Assembly: GCF_011386835.1 (NCBI RefSeq)
Contig: NC_088794.1
Coordinates: forward strand, 68,396,434 to 68,460,433
Source: Chrysemys picta bellii
Lineage: Eukaryota > Chordata > Testudines > Emydidae
Direction of reading: 5' to 3'
DNA length: 64,000 nt
The position numbers and the translations under genes are program-made. Under the pieces are notes generated by a model. That model was not told where the DNA came from. It ran no database searches and saw only the letters and a program-made list of their open reading frames with translations. Below, in pieces: positions 31,086-44,710 of the stretch; position 1 is the stretch's first letter, and every line of letters starts with the position of its first letter.

Positions 31086-34080
31086 AGTTAGGCAACCTTC
31101 ATGTGCTTTGCATTTTACACTTGGCCCAACTAGTAAGACTGTCGCAATAGCTGTGTTTAGAAGATATTTATTTTGCTGCATTACATATTTAGAAAGGAGG
31201 AGACATTCTTCCCTTAAAAAGATCAATAGTATTTCCAGTTTACCGGCTTCATGCATCTGTACTAACTGCAAATGTGGAACAAATTAGAACCGTCGCTCTC
31301 AGTCCAGAATATTTAAAAATCTGCTTCACCAAGATTTTACTGGATTTTTGATACAATAGACATTTGGGTGAGGAGATATTTCCACATGGTGGCACGACTC
31401 TACAAAGAAAAATGCTCTTGGTCACTTATATATGTTACTGTAAAGAAACTATCAAACTCAGGTCTATATATAAGACAAGATGATAGATTTTAGTGCCTAG
31501 CAGTTCTTAGTTTTAGTTTATATTATTGCAATCAAGTCCTTGAGGACCAGGATTCTTGACTGGCTATAGGAATGTTGACACCCCCCTCCCCCAAATGCAT
31601 ACAGTATGTAGTACAGAAGCACAGCACAGTTAGTGATAATGCTACTTAGCAGTCTTACATTTCAAAAATACGGCATTCATTAATTTAATTTTGATCCAGC
31701 AAAGCACTTAAGCACAGACATCACTTTAAGCATGTGAGTCTGCCCATCGAAATCAATGAGATGACTCAGGCTTAAAATCATGTGTGCTTAAGTGTGTGAG
31801 GTGGCATAGGAATTGCCCCCCAAAATCTATGATGGGGTTGGGGACCTATTAAGTTCCTGCCTGGCCTGGCCCTATTGTCTGGGTGGGACTGCATATGGAG
31901 ACTAATTAACAGGTCAACAGACTTTCATGTAATTGAACAGGGGGAGTGTGACTTCTGAACAAAGACAAGGGGTTGGTTGGCAGTGTGTTGATTTTCATTG
32001 GAGGGGTGGGAGGTCAATGCAAAGCCAAAAAACCTAGGATTGGCTCAGGGGTCACATGATGATTCAGGGTCAGTCAGATGGTGTTGGAATGAAGCAACTG
32101 CAGATCCAGAAAATTTGATTGTGGTGTGAGGGAAGGAGAAGCAGAGTTCCGAGGGGCTGACAGAGAAAGTAGCTTGGTGCCAGCAGGGCAATCCAGGCTA
32201 ATCCAGTGGCCATGAGAACTGGAATGAGCCTATGCAATAGGACCAAGGACTCATCCTCCCGAGCTGACATTGTACCTTAACTTCAGAACACAGAGAGTTT
32301 GGAGGCAAAGTGTTCCAGCTTTGGCACACTGGGTGCATGCACACCTACGTGGAAAACATGGTTGCATGTAATCAAAGAAGAAAACTTGGTGAATTTTTAG
32401 TAATTAGGCTGAAAAGGATGCAGAATAAAATACAGTAAACATGTAACTTGAAAGGGGTGTGGAAGCTTTGCCACAAGACTGAAGGAGACAAAGGAAAACT
32501 GAAGACACCGAAGATTGACAAAGTATTATGAAACTGATGAGCTGGGGAATGAGTTCCTGATGGGAAATACCAGGGTACTGGAGAGAATAAGTTTGAATGC
32601 CCTCTATAGTGCATTCCACAATGAAAGATCCCTGGAAGGTCAATCAGAAGGCATCCAATACAACACACGGAATTCACAGCCACACACTGAAGTTGGCATA
32701 TATAGTAAAACCAAGGCTGGATTTTCAGAGAAGTAAGGGAGTTGAATGCTCAAATCCCTTTTGAAATACAATTGAAGATCAGCATCTACCTCCCTTGGGC
32801 TCATTTGAAAATCCAAGCCCAAACATTCATGGCTCTAAAACTGTCATAGCATTTAACAAACAAAAAAGAGTTAAAGGCAGTTATCAAAAAAGTGATTAAA
32901 AATAACTTATGATTTAACTGTTTTGTGTATTCTATCTTAGTTGCTTACTCAAAAGGAATTTTTTCTACTGCTTACTCCTGTTAACACTGCAGAATCAATT
33001 CAGCTTTCAGGAAGGGAGATGTTCTTCATTCCGTTTTATATATCAGTAGAAATTCGGATTATAGAATGGTGAATTGGTGTGGATGAGCCAAACAGAAAAC
33101 TGCTTGACTGTCAGATTCCAAGTTGAACTTCAGTTAAGAAAATTATCTTTTTACTTGTAAATGAAGAAAATTTGACACCGTGTCAGAGAGGAATCAATAT
33201 GGAATCTCACACTACCAATAACAGAGTATATGTGGATTTTCCGTTTTCACTTTTTAAAAATATTCTCCTTTTCAGCCCAAGCTTTTCCATGCATAATGTT
33301 AGCCTCCCTGGGATTTGTGTGCATGAAAAGCATGAGGAAAATTCATTCCAATTTTGAGCTATTAAAAGGGGGATTAATAAAAAACAATTTACATTTGCAG
33401 TTTTGAAAAACAATCATTATTTCACTGAGTAATAAAAGGGATGAACGCACACTCTATACCATGTTGGATGTGAATCTCAATGGGGTTTGAGAAAAACCAA
33501 TAAAAAATAAGTTTGAGAATAGTTATTTGGTGCTGAGAAGGGAGGATACCCTAGAGAACGGAAGAAAAAAAAGAAGGAGAGTGTTATAATTCACAGTAAT
33601 GCCCATATTGTGCTAAGAGCCGAAGAAAAAATAGGGATGATTCCTTGCCCAAAAGCATTTACTAATTAAGACTCTGCATGATACAGTACTCTGCCCAAGT
33701 TATCAATTGTTGGATTGCTACATGAAATAATAGGCAAAGGCTAGGATATAAAGTGGTCAGGATGATGGGCTATGTATTAATACAATGCTCGGGTTTTTTT
33801 TGTTTTTATATGGTATATCCTTATTTGACTATAATAGCAAAGTTGAGGGGCAGCTAATTCCTTTTAGTCTTCAGAAAAGATTTGGGTATGGAGAGGGTAG
33901 TTAATGATCTCGGGGGACAGCTCAGGAAGGATGTTCCATGCACGGATTAAAGCATGGAGACGGTTGCTGAAGCAGACACACTTTGTTGAGGCTGATACTG
34001 TTGGTGGGAGGAGGGGATTACACAAAGATCGGGATTTTTCAAGAGGTAGCTTAGTAGAGAGAATTAGGGATGGCAAGGAA
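31086..34080. other. Non-coding DNA
   Basis: No gene recognised. 31690-31800 has an old palindrome-like scrap ('agcacttaagcacag ... tgtgcttaag'). 31850-32280 has a somewhat higher GC content and may be an old repeat, but no ends were found. Open frames of up to 103 codons on the minus strand (32372-32683) show no family resemblance. Confidence 0.4.
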
Positions 34081-34082
34081 TG

Positions 34083-34180
34083 AAAACAACGAGGAGTCCA
34101 GTGGCGTCTTTAAAGTGCCACTGGACTCCTCATTGTTTTTGTGGATACACACTAACATGGCTACCCCTCTGATACAAAGA
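34083..34180. mobile_element. Head-to-head pair of PLE-type 3' ends
   Basis: A plus-strand copy (about 34112-34178: 'gtgccactggactcctcatt', then 'actaacatggctacccctct') matches 7188-7247. Just left of it a reversed piece (34083-34111) of the same sequence forms a near-perfect palindrome with it. Arms 34083-34105 and 34117-34139 pair at 22 of 23 positions with an 11-base loop. No target duplication was identified. Confidence 0.65.
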
Positions 34181-34346
34181 ATGAAAGAAGAAGATGGGAA
34201 TTTTTGGCAGGAGAGTCAGGATTTCTCTTTTTAATAAGGAAATTAAACGCAAATTATAACACCATCACAATCAGTTTGCAACAAAGTCAGGATAGATTAA
34301 TAATGTTAACTCACCCATATTCATTTGTTAGACTGTTAAACACTTA

Positions 34347-35096
34347 CAGTAACTCCTCACTTAAAGTCATCCCAGTAAACGTTATTTTGTTGTTACGTTG
34401 ATGATCAATTAGGGAACATGCTCGTTTAAAGTTGTGTAATGCTCCCTTCTAATATTGTTTGGCAGCCGCCTGCTTTGTCTACTGTTTGCAGGAAGAGCAG
34501 CCTGTTGCAGCTAGCTGGTGGGGGCTTGGAAGCCCAGGGTGGATCCGCAGCCCCCTATCAGCTCCCCGCTCCCCTAAGTTCCCTGTGCAGCAGCTGCCTG
34601 CAGTTCAGCTGTGTCCTTCCCCCCACTGCCATGTGCTGCTCCTGCCCTCTGCCTTGGAGCTGCTCCCCGAGACTCCTACTTGCTGTGCCGGGGGGGGGAG
34701 GGAAGGAAGAGGGGGGCTAATGTCAGGGTGTCCCTCTCCCCCCTGCTCCTGCACCCCGCTTACCCCATCTTCCATAGAGCTGGGCTCAGGATGGAGGGAG
34801 CTTGCAGCAGCTGCGGTCCCAGCAAGCTGATCTAATTAACAAGGCAGTGTACTTAAGGGAAATGCGCATACCTCCCTCCATTCCTGGTGCCTTGCAGAGT
34901 GAGAGAGTTAACCTTTGAGGGTTCAGCCAATTGCTAGTTCATCATTTAGCATTAAGGGAAATATCCCACCCTCTGACTCCTCCACCTTTACCAAGGTTCA
35001 CAATCATCATCACTGTGTACCAGTATTAAATTGTTTATTTAAAACTTATACTGTGTGTGCATGTATATGTGTGTGTATGTATATATATATATATAC

Positions 35097-35131
<35 letters not shown>

Positions 35132-35265
35132 GTCTTTTGTCTGGTGAAAAAAGTTTCCCTGGAACCTAACCCCCTCATTTACATTAATTCTTATGGGGAA
35201 ATTGGATTCGCTTAAAGTCGCATTTTTTCAGGAACATAACTACAACGTTAAGTGAGGAGTTACTG
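34347..35265. mobile_element. Tc1/mariner-type (Tigger-like) MITE, 919 bp
   Basis: The left end CAGTAACTCCTCACTTAA and right end TTAAGTGAGGAGTTACTG are perfect inverted repeats, bounded by TA on both sides (34345-34346 and 35266-35267). A TA target is typical of Tc1/mariner/pogo elements. Just inside the right end, 'ggattcgcttaaagtcgc' echoes the left terminal sequence. There is no transposase; the centre is GC-rich and contains a microsatellite (35051-35132). Confidence 0.82.
35051..35132. repeat. Compound TG/TA/CA microsatellite
   Basis: Alternating TG, then TA (about 35079-35095), then CA (about 35105-35131). The purine-pyrimidine alternation could adopt Z-DNA, and the TG and CA arms can pair into a hairpin. 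Confidence 0.95.
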
Positions 35266-35446
35266 TACTTTGTACATGCTTTGTAACATGAGCAATTTAA
35301 CATTATCATGAGAAACTTTACTTTCCATGTTTTAGGGTAATGATCTTCCTTGGTGTCAAGTTATGAGAGGCCTAATTACTGCTTTTGCTCAATTAAAAAT
35401 CCTCTGGCACTTTGTACAAAGCGAGAGAGGTATAATTATATCATCA

Positions 35447-35573
35447 CAGCTTCTCAGCCTGGGAATTGCGCCCTCTAGAGGGAATTGCAAACAAATGTTG
35501 GGAGGGTTGTGACCACCCCTTCCCATATTACTAACTGAGAGGGTAGACGTACGAAAAAGTTTGGGAACCATTC
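35447..35573. mobile_element. Degraded small hAT-like MITE
   Basis: The left 'cagcttctcagcctggg' and right 'gtttgggaaccattc' resemble the 'cagtggttctcaacctggg / gtttgggaaccactg' terminal pair of hAT-Charlie MITEs. Ends are mutated and no 8-bp duplication was found. Confidence 0.45.
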
Positions 35574-38500
35574 TTAAATGAGAATTGCATCTCCCATTGG
35601 TTCAGAAAGTATATCCAACTGAGATACAAGAGGAATTTTGCCTATAGGAAACCAAGACAACTTAAAAAAATATAATTACACAGCTCAATGCACATGTAAA
35701 TAAGGTTACAGCTTGTTCAATGATACTTTTGTAAACAGTAGAGCTCAGAAATGCTGCTAGAGGTAATGGATTCCCCTCTCGCCCCCCAGAAAAGAGGGAG
35801 TTTTTGAAAATACTGAAAAAGTCAATGTTGCCTCCCATGTCTCTGTCCCGCCCCACCCCTAGGTAAACACGGGGCTGCTGCTCTATGAGATTCTATTGAT
35901 TTACTGTCTGGGAGCCTTTATTATTTCAGGCTGAAGTGCCATATTTCACTGAGACGGTTGAAAGCAAAAGGAATTATTCTACAGCAAGTTCATTGGTTTT
36001 TAAAGAGACATCAAACACACTTGCAAGTTATGCTGTATAAAAGAAAAAAAGTACAGCCTGAGCATCCTAAATTATCATGTCTTTTGCTTTTCAATGGATG
36101 TGCATCTTTATAATGGCAAAAAATACTGATTTTTTTTTTAAAGATCTCAATGTGTAAAGCATGTAAATTAACTCCTCTTAAAGGATTTAGAACCAGATAT
36201 GTGCACAGGAGGCTAACAACATATTAAACTCCTCTAGTTTGTCTTTTGAACATAGAAACAAAACCAACCAAATTTTGTTTTTGTTTTTTTAAAAATGGCC
36301 CTTCAACTTTTCATCAAAACTTAGTGAGATTTCTATATATTTATTTTTGCTGTTTCTTGAGAAGTATGCATTCTACAAGACTAAGGAGCAAATTTAGTCC
36401 TGGAATGACAACTGCTTTCACCAGGGCTGATTTTGGCTTCAAATTGTGTTTTCATTTTAGTTTTTAATCATATCCATTGAAGTTAGCCACATGGTAGTTT
36501 CTCTAGCCCTTATTAAATTTTGAAAAGCTCTTAATGCATCAAGCTTAAAAACTATTTCTTTTCTCATACATATTAAATGTTGTTATATCTCAAAGCAAAA
36601 CTTAAGATAAGGGAGACCAAATAAAGAATTTGCTGAAAGACTGGAGGGCTTTACTTATACCCAACTTAACATATAGTTGGATTTTCACATTAGTAAACTC
36701 AAGCAAGTGAATAAAGACAGTTGCTACCTTTTCACTGTTAACACACTCATCTTTGTACCTTCTTTCTTCCCTCCCTAATCCTCTGGCCCATTTGAGTACA
36801 TCCTCATTAAAATGCCTTCTTAAGAATTATATGCTTCTTCAGAGAAGCACACTATTCTGTTTCAATAAATACAATTCAATTAGTAATCCTTGTAAGTAGG
36901 GCTAGTTCGTTTTTTAAAAAAAAGATTAAATCCCTGTTTGGTGGGAATTTACAGAAATATATTTTTTTTATCAAGAAAATATTGTTTGATGACATTTTCA
37001 GTTCTTCAATGAGAAATTTCAAAACAAATGAAAATTTGTTGCATTTGAATTGAAGTTTGTTTCAGTTGTCAAAAACAAACATTTTTAAAATTTTGCATTT
37101 GTCCCTTTCTCTCTCATTTTATGGTATTCAGTGGCAGAAAGGGAAGTCTAGAGTTCCCAGCACCTCCCATTCAATTTTTCCTTTTTTCCACTCTAATATT
37201 TAAAAAACTTCCTCAACTATGGAATTTACAGAATAACATAAGGATACATTAAATGAAACTAACTGCCAACATGTAACTTTTCAAAGGTTGTGTAAAATTG
37301 GAAAAGTCAGAGGAGGGAGAGAATGGGGAAAAACAAAACAAAACACAGAACTCTCCTCCAAGATTTTGAAAAATTTTCAAAACAAAAATTTTAATTTAAA
37401 ACAAAAAAACTTTGACTCTGAAAAGCAAATATTTCATTTCATTCTGAAATTTTCCAATCAAAGGGGGGGAAAAAAATCAGAGGACAATTTTTGAATCAAA
37501 AGTTTGTTTTTTTTCCCCAGACTCTTCCAACCAGCTTTCTTTCTAAGTAATAATATAATCTGCTGTCTGTGGAAAACTACCTTACCAAAGAGCAGCGTGC
37601 CCCACTTTTTATTGTACCTATGCTTTCCCCCATACCTTATTCTACACCTATGTTTCTTCAACTGATTCAAGGAGCAGGGACCTTGTCTTTTCATCTGTTT
37701 GTAGAGCAACATGCATACCTGTGAGTGGAAGGAGAAGAAGCATGATCCAGTGGGTAGGGAACTGTTCTGTAATGGACACCTCTAGCAGAAAGATCTATTT
37801 AAATTCTACTGTGATTCCATCCTTGACCTTCATGTTCTCCCAAGACTGTGAAAAAGGGCACCAATTTTTGATTATTCTTTGAAGACCTTAATTGTACAGG
37901 AAGTAACCCAAAACAGATTCCATTTAGGCCACCAGATGACCAATATAAAGTAGTGCTGGAAAGGGGCGCAGACTCCTCCACACTAAGATGTGGGCCCAAC
38001 TCTGTTGAGTATTGACACAGGCACACAAATACAGACAAGTGAGCTAGAGATGAAAGGCTCTAGATCCGAAATAAAGTGCTGAGCCATTCAGTTGTCATGG
38101 GAGAAAATGAAATTTTAGACATGGTTAGCCATGAGGTATAGAACAAAGCTCCAGTGTAATCTCAATACTTGACCATTATCCATATGTACAGCTGGTTGAA
38201 TAATTTGATATATTGTGTAATATTTTCTTAATAAATTATTCAGACATGTAATTTTCTCCATTACTCTCCCAGTCCTATCCACACAGCCATCCAGCTATAT
38301 AATTGGTGTAAAAAAATTGGGCCATTATTTACCTGTTTGTATAGTATTGGATCCCTTGCTTTTTCACTAGCTAATACAAATTCATATGCTTAACCGAGCT
38401 ACATTTTCTTTTTCCTCTCTGCTATTTTGTTAATACAACATAATGTATGTTCCCATAAAAACATGTTTGCGAGGGTTTCAGATTCACATCTGAAATACTT

Positions 38501-40700
38501 GCAATAATATACAAGGATTTTGCTGATAAATTCTGGTTTAGTTCAGTCAGTATTTATGAAAAATCAGAAATAAGTATCAAAAGCTTTTGATACATCGAAT
38601 TTAGAATTTTGGCACACAATGTTGACTGCAGTGTCCAACTCTGTACAGTAGTCCCCTAATCCCATCTGTAGATGTATTGTTTAATAAACCTCTAGAGGGA
38701 ATGGTATTTTCACTCTAGCCTTTGAGTGCTGTCATATGGTATCCATCAAAAAAGGAATTAGGTCTCAGTAGAACTTGAACTGGATTTTCATTGGGCTTTT
38801 TTACAATAGCGCTATACCCATATGAAATATATCAGTGATATTATAGCACACCCTAGGCATACTCTGGGGCACCTAGGACACTCAGAGAATACCCTCTTTC
38901 CCTTATGAATTTAGAATAAATCAGAAGCAGACTTTAGTACTACAGCTTTTAAAGAAAAGTTTTCATTCCGGATTTGTAATTATCTACAACACACCTTTCT
39001 GTGTAAATTCATCTCTCACTGAGAAGTGGATGGTGCAGTAGGATGCTTATGAAATAGAGAAGGGCAGACTCTGTTGAGAGTGGAGACTGACTAACACCTC
39101 CGATAAGATACCTCCTGGGAGAGGTTAGCTCTCTGCTGGCATAGCAGACTCCTCCTAGGCTTCTCTCCCTGCAGACCTCAGCCTAGGGGGTATGTTGGAG
39201 GCAGGGAAGAGGAGTGGCAGAAAGCTCCACCAATCCCCAGCTGGCAGTTTTTTTTTTAAGGGGCTGTTGCCAAGTGGCACAGGTTAGAGCTCACCAGCAC
39301 CCTGGGTCCATGTTAGGCAGAGAATGAGGAAGCCACATCTGGCTCCTCTATGCGTGCCCTTATTTCTCCAGAGCCTTCAGACCATAAATTCAACTCTGGC
39401 CCAGGTCAGAAGTGATCAAAATCATTACTAGAGATGAATGAAAAGACAAGGTGGTGTTCAGATATATCTTATATGGGAGTGGTAGAAGAGCCTGAATAGA
39501 AGGACTGTAGAGAGATTAAGTTCATTTTTATTTCTCTTAAAAAGGAGAGGAGGCTGAAGATTGTTTATAAATCAATTTGACAAATTTGGGGATTATATTA
39601 ATGAACTCTTAGGAAACAGAGTGCAAAATTCATGTATTTTTTCACTAATTAAAAGTATTTGTAAATTCTTCAGTATGTACTTTTTTTTTTATCTTCAGAC
39701 CGAACTAAAGAGTTTGATGTCCATATTCCCAGGCTGCACTGTGTTTGTTGGCAACATAAAAGTCAGTGTTTATTGTTTCCGTTTCTTGATGACTGACATC
39801 TCTCATGAACAAAAGATTCAAGTTTTTTGACAAAAAAGTGATAATGGCACAACAAGGACTACTTTTTGATTAAATGACAGATTATTTAATACACCAACTG
39901 TGATTTACAAATATTTTAATTTCCTTAATATATTTTTAAAGGCAGACAAACATATTCCTTGATGTTAGGACTATAAAACAAACAAGAATAAAAAGCACTG
40001 TCATCACTTTGCAGTTTTTCATATATACCATAAGAGAGACTCAAGATTATTCATAATATTCATAAAGGTCCTTACAGTGCAGAATGCATTAAACTAATAT
40101 TAATGGACTGTTAAAGTTCAAGTATTTTGGATCCAGTCCAGAATACACTTTCGAACTAAGACAGACCTAGGTAATAAAAGAGCTCTTTAAATATCACCAT
40201 ATGAAACCATAAGGATGTTTGTTATGAAGCAGTATTACTTACAGGGTACATTTTCAAGTCATACACAGAGCTTTAGAAACTTCCACTGCCACATAGCCAA
40301 GCAAGTTCCATGGAATAATAAGAGAACACCCCCCTCACAGTATCGTATGGTATATTTTCTACAAGGGATGGCAAACAGCACTTTTATATTTGACATGCAT
40401 CATATTACAGCTTGAAGTTCTTTGAGGTAATCCACTGGCAATGATTCGGTTTGCTGCACTTGACAGATGTGATGAAAATTAACAAATAATACAAAATTAA
40501 AGGGTCATGACAGCTTTTGAAGACCTAAGTTGTCTGTTTATCTACAGCACAGTGACAGTACAACTTTCCCCAGACTAATCAATAAAAGTTCAGCACCAAG
40601 CTGAAGCCTTCAGCAGAGTCAGCCATAAGGTGCTGCTCACTCAGCAACGAGACCTGACTGGGCATGACTGGTTGCATTAAGATGGCTTCACTAATTCTTA
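35574..40700. other. Long AT-rich non-coding stretch
   Basis: No gene or RNA recognised. A foldback-like A/T-rich region lies at 36897-37500. 39020-39400 is moderately GC-rich without known family features. Otherwise nothing is seen. Confidence 0.4.
36897..37500. repeat. A/T-rich foldback-like repeat
   Basis: The left part has runs such as 'gagaaatttcaaaacaaatgaaaattt' and the right part 'gaaaaattttcaaaacaaaaattttaattt', partly complementary, around a purine-rich centre (aggagggagagaatgggg). A similar arrangement is at 63050-63370. Composition alone could explain much of this. Confidence 0.3.
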
Positions 40701-40879
40701 GAACCCAGAGAGTAGTGATACACCTCCTCTCAAAGAGTTCTTCTCTTCAAAGCTTTCTAGGAGCTAGGGTGTAGCCACCTCTAGGCCCTGCCCCCACTGC
40801 ACATCTCACATCCTCTGGGACATGTACTATCAATAGGGACTTGTGGCTGAAAGTGTCCATCGTGAAATTCTAGAGAAGT

Positions 40880-41015
40880 AGGTGAGGGATATTCTCAGTG
40901 GAGTGTCCTTGCTGTGGAAGTCTCTTCCACCTGAAATCAGGTTGAGATTGACTGTTGCCACCTTCTGAGAATGGTCCAAGACTTGTCTCTTTGCACAGGC
41001 CTTTTTTCAGAAAAG
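40880..41015 (+). mobile_element. L2-type LINE 3' remnant
   Basis: Encodes LLWKSLPPEIRLRLT and, after a stop, KTCLFAQAFF, matching the L2 ORF2 C-terminus 'LWNSLP-EIR ... KT-LF-QAF'. The stop (tga, near 40970) and truncation make it inactive. Confidence 0.6.
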
Positions 41016-43205
41016 CAGACTGCCAAATAGCCTAGAGTGTCATCTCTCATTACCCCACTGTAATCAACATCCAAAGATGATCTAGATCTGAAACATGACA
41101 TATCCAGAGGAAGAGTCAGAACATGTCCTTGTCAGGCAGCAGTGATGCTTTTTCTAAAGCTTGTAAGCAGAACTGGTAACAAAGTATCTTTTTAAAGGCA
41201 TGAAAAAAATCTTTTTTTAAATGAAAATTTTTGATTTTTTAATGTAAAACCAAAAGAAATCCACCAAAAAATTCTTAAAGAAAAAATGTTTGTTCTTTCT
41301 TTGGAAACTTTTAATGGGGAAAAAAAAACACATAAAAACATATCACTTACTAGGAGAGCTAGTTGTAAAATGGTATCTGGATAGTATAGCGATGAGCGCA
41401 TTCAAAATTGATAAATGCTTGTCAACTACAAATGTGACCAAAATCACCTACATACAGATTTTTCAAAAGTGATTATATGACTGACTAATGGCAACATATT
41501 AAAAAAATATAGCACTGGCACCATCTGTATTCAGGGAGCAGACAAAGTGCAACACTGACTATGCAAGTGTAAATTGCACTAACCTCTTTTTAGCTATTAT
41601 TCATGTTAACATTGTTTTGGTAAGAGAACTTACTTTAAACATCCTGTCAGAAAAGTGGGGATACCACAAATATTACATCCTCTCAGTATTTTATAACAGA
41701 CTGATTCTTTACAATAAATCTGTTCAGAGCTAGTATATCTCTGGGCTGAAAGAAAACATTAATACCCTTCCAATAGCTACTCTGGCATTTGATAGATTAC
41801 TTTTACTAAGCAGAATGTTCCTGCTGTGGAATGGGGAGGGAGTTGTAAAAATATCAGAGACCTACTTCTGTTAAGAAATGAATGCATGATTCCTAAACGC
41901 AAACTGGAAATGTTATTTTTATTAGTGATCAAGTTTGCAGCATTTTGTTAAGCATGAAACATTATGCATGGACAAGCCTGATGGTGGAGGGAATACAATT
42001 AGTGCCTGATCCCAAAGTCCAGTGAAGTCAAGGAAAGACTCCCTGTGTCAGGTCCTTAAGCATCTCCAAATTTGGATGGCGATTACTGGGAGCATAGGCT
42101 GTTTGCAGTGAAATGAAGAGTTTGGTGGACACAAAGCATGCAGATGTCACCAGGAATCTTTCCCAAACTGCTCTAAAATGAAGGCCACACATTGTATTGA
42201 GTATTCATCCTTACCTGGGTTTGGCTTTATTCACAAACATAGGTTCTGTAATTAGAACTTAAGTGACTATTTTGTTGATGGTCAAGGCATAATAGAGTGA
42301 TGGCTATGTTAGCTCCCTTCCAGCAATGAAACTTCTCCTTAAGGCAAACAGTGAACACATTACAAGAGCAATGAGAGACAAATATGACTTGAAAATACAC
42401 AAATGTAGTAGGAAATTTTTATACAGTGCATTGGATTCATACCTGGGTAACCAGGGCTCTGAGCCTCAAGTGTCTGAAAGGTCAGAGTGAGAAGATGCAG
42501 AGGAGGAAAATGATTAGTTATAACTATAACCATAAGTCACGTGGTATTGTTTCCATTTCCTGATTGAATCTGCACAATATTTATTGCAATCATTTGGAAT
42601 GAGGGCTCATGCATACACTTTTCAGCTCTGCTTTTGAAAATTCCCCGTTCTCCCGCTCAGTTTGAAATTCACATTATATGAATATTTGAGAGAGAAAGCG
42701 GATTAATTCAAATGTTCACAGAGTGAACATGAAAGGGACATGAGCATGACTGGAGTAAGTTTATTTCAATATCCAAGTGAATATTTGTACATTTATTTTT
42801 GCACTCTTCCCTAAGGCTGTTAATATAGCCAAGGTGAACATCCCATAAAAATCAAAGGTAACAGAGAAAGAACCTTCACTAAAGAAATGTATAATGATCA
42901 ACATATACTTATGTTATTTAATCAAGGCGCTCGTTGGTATCAAAAAGCCAGAGAGAGGAGAGTAAGAGCCAGAGGGTGCGTGTTAGGCACTGACCTGCAC
43001 TTGTGGTGGCATGGAGCTACACCCACCCAAAGAGGTTCCCAGCACGCAGAGAGTGCGTACCTGCTTCACCACCATTTAAGGGGAGTGTAACATGTGATTC
43101 CCTATATAGATAGTTAGCTCTGTTGGCTGGTATAGAAAGGGAATGGGAACAGTACAACAAAGAAGTCCCTGTGCTCAGGAGAGGGTAGGGATTTTGATTG
43201 TGCCT
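41016..43205. other. Non-coding DNA
   Basis: AT-rich, no gene. 41200-41340 is very A/T-rich and partly self-complementary. 42000-42065 holds a scrap of the old 'gatcc ... gaagtcaa' repeat. Confidence 0.4.
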
Positions 43206-43385
43206 TCATAGATTCATTATATTCCAAGGCCAGAAAGAACCACTGTGATCATGGAGCCTGGCTTCCTGTATAAAACAGGCCACAGAACATCCCCAAAATA
43301 ATTGTTAGTGATGGAGAATCCACCATGACCCTTAATAAATTATTTCAATGGCTAATTACTCACTGTTAACAATTTACGCCTTATT
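43206..43385 (-). mobile_element. CR1 LINE 3' fragment
   Basis: Plus-strand words 'ccaaggccagaaagaaccactgtgatcat', 'cctgtataaaacaggccacagaa' and 'gatggagaatccaccatgacc' align with the CR1 at 44727-44880. It is the 3' untranslated region plus the last ORF2 codons in antisense. Confidence 0.75.
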
Positions 43386-44189
43386 ATGCTTTGCTCCTTG
43401 CACCATCCCCACACAAGGGTCAACCACAGAATGGCCTGAAAGACACTATTTGAATAATGAGAGAGATTTGGAAAAGCCCGATATAGTGAAATACTGGGAA
43501 ATAAATAAATAAAAGTATGATATTTCCTTCACAGTGAAAATGTCTTTAAATGGGCATAGTGTTACAAGCTTTTTATCTTCAGAGTTCAATCTTTTCCCTA
43601 GCTTCTCCAAATAGCATTGAATAGACAAAAAAGATACATTTCAGCATAAATCATAAATCATTTTGGGTGATTTACGAGTATGTTACAACCCTGGAAGCTC
43701 TGCGAGGCCCATTGGACCAGGATTAATATAAAATTGCACTGAATAATAATACAGTTTACATTAAACATTTAGGCAACGTATATAGTCTTGCAGTTATTAG
43801 GCAAGGTTTTAGAGGATAAAATTCTTTCACAATGATGATGCTTATACCCAAGTAATTGACTTCTGTAGATGTTCCTGGGTATAAAGAAAAATGTAATTCT
43901 TGATGAATCAGGCCTTAAAATACAACTAGAAGTTAACTAGTACTGCAGGAGAAAAACTTTCCTTTGTTAATATTTTAAATATCATAAATACCAATAATAC
44001 TTTTTTTTACTTATAACCATTATCCACTTTTGCAATTTTAATTATCATCAATCTCAATAAATGTAATGATAAAAAGAGAAAGAAAGGACTTTGCATATAT
44101 AGTGTTCTTCACAGGACAATCTCAGAAGCTTTTTTTCCCTGCATTAATTATGTATGTCACAAAGCAACCCCATGTAGTAGGAATTACAG
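43386..44189. other. Non-coding DNA
   Basis: AT-rich, nothing recognised beyond short A/T runs. Confidence 0.45.
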
Positions 44190-44325
44190 CATTTTTACAA
44201 ATGAATAAACTAGGTTTCAGAGAGGTCAACTGATTTGCTCAAGGTCACTCCTCAAGTCAGTAGAACAGATGAAAACAGAACCCATGAAACCTGGTGCTGT
44301 GTTCTATTTATCAGACCAGACATCC
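44190..44325 (-). mobile_element. MIR SINE remnant
   Basis: The plus strand reads 'tttttacaaatgaataaacta', 'cagagaggtcaactgatttgctcaaggtcac' and 'gaacccatgaa', the reverse of the MIR core in order (ttacagatgaggaaactga - cagagaggttaagtaacttgcccaaggtcac - gaaccc). Confidence 0.7.
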
Positions 44326-44710
44326 TCCCCTTTTGAACACACCATAAAAATCCAAATAAAAAAGCAACATAGATCAAAACTCTAGCTCAAACTTACTTTA
44401 GGAGGACTGGTAAGCCAATGAAGTTAATGTAGTGCCATTTACTGTAGCCACAGTTGATTTTGAAAATTAACTTGCAGTAGCATGAATATGTACATTATCC
44501 ATCTTTTTTGTAAATATCGTGAATGCCCAAGCCTGGGCTTCTTTCTTAGATAAGCATGAGACTGAAATGAGGAGGAAAGTTGCCTGACAAAGGAACTCAG
44601 AATCAAGTGCAGCACCTAAATAACGGATATCTACTTCATTTCTCTCTTTCTTCATGAGTATCATAACAAGAAAAACTACTACACAGAGCTGGAACAGGTA
44701 CACTAGGAAG

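Noticed and set aside
36897..37500. Strong claim of a foldback transposon
   Set aside because: The arm match is mostly A/T-run composition and no terminal repeat or duplication was found. Kept only as a low-confidence repeat.
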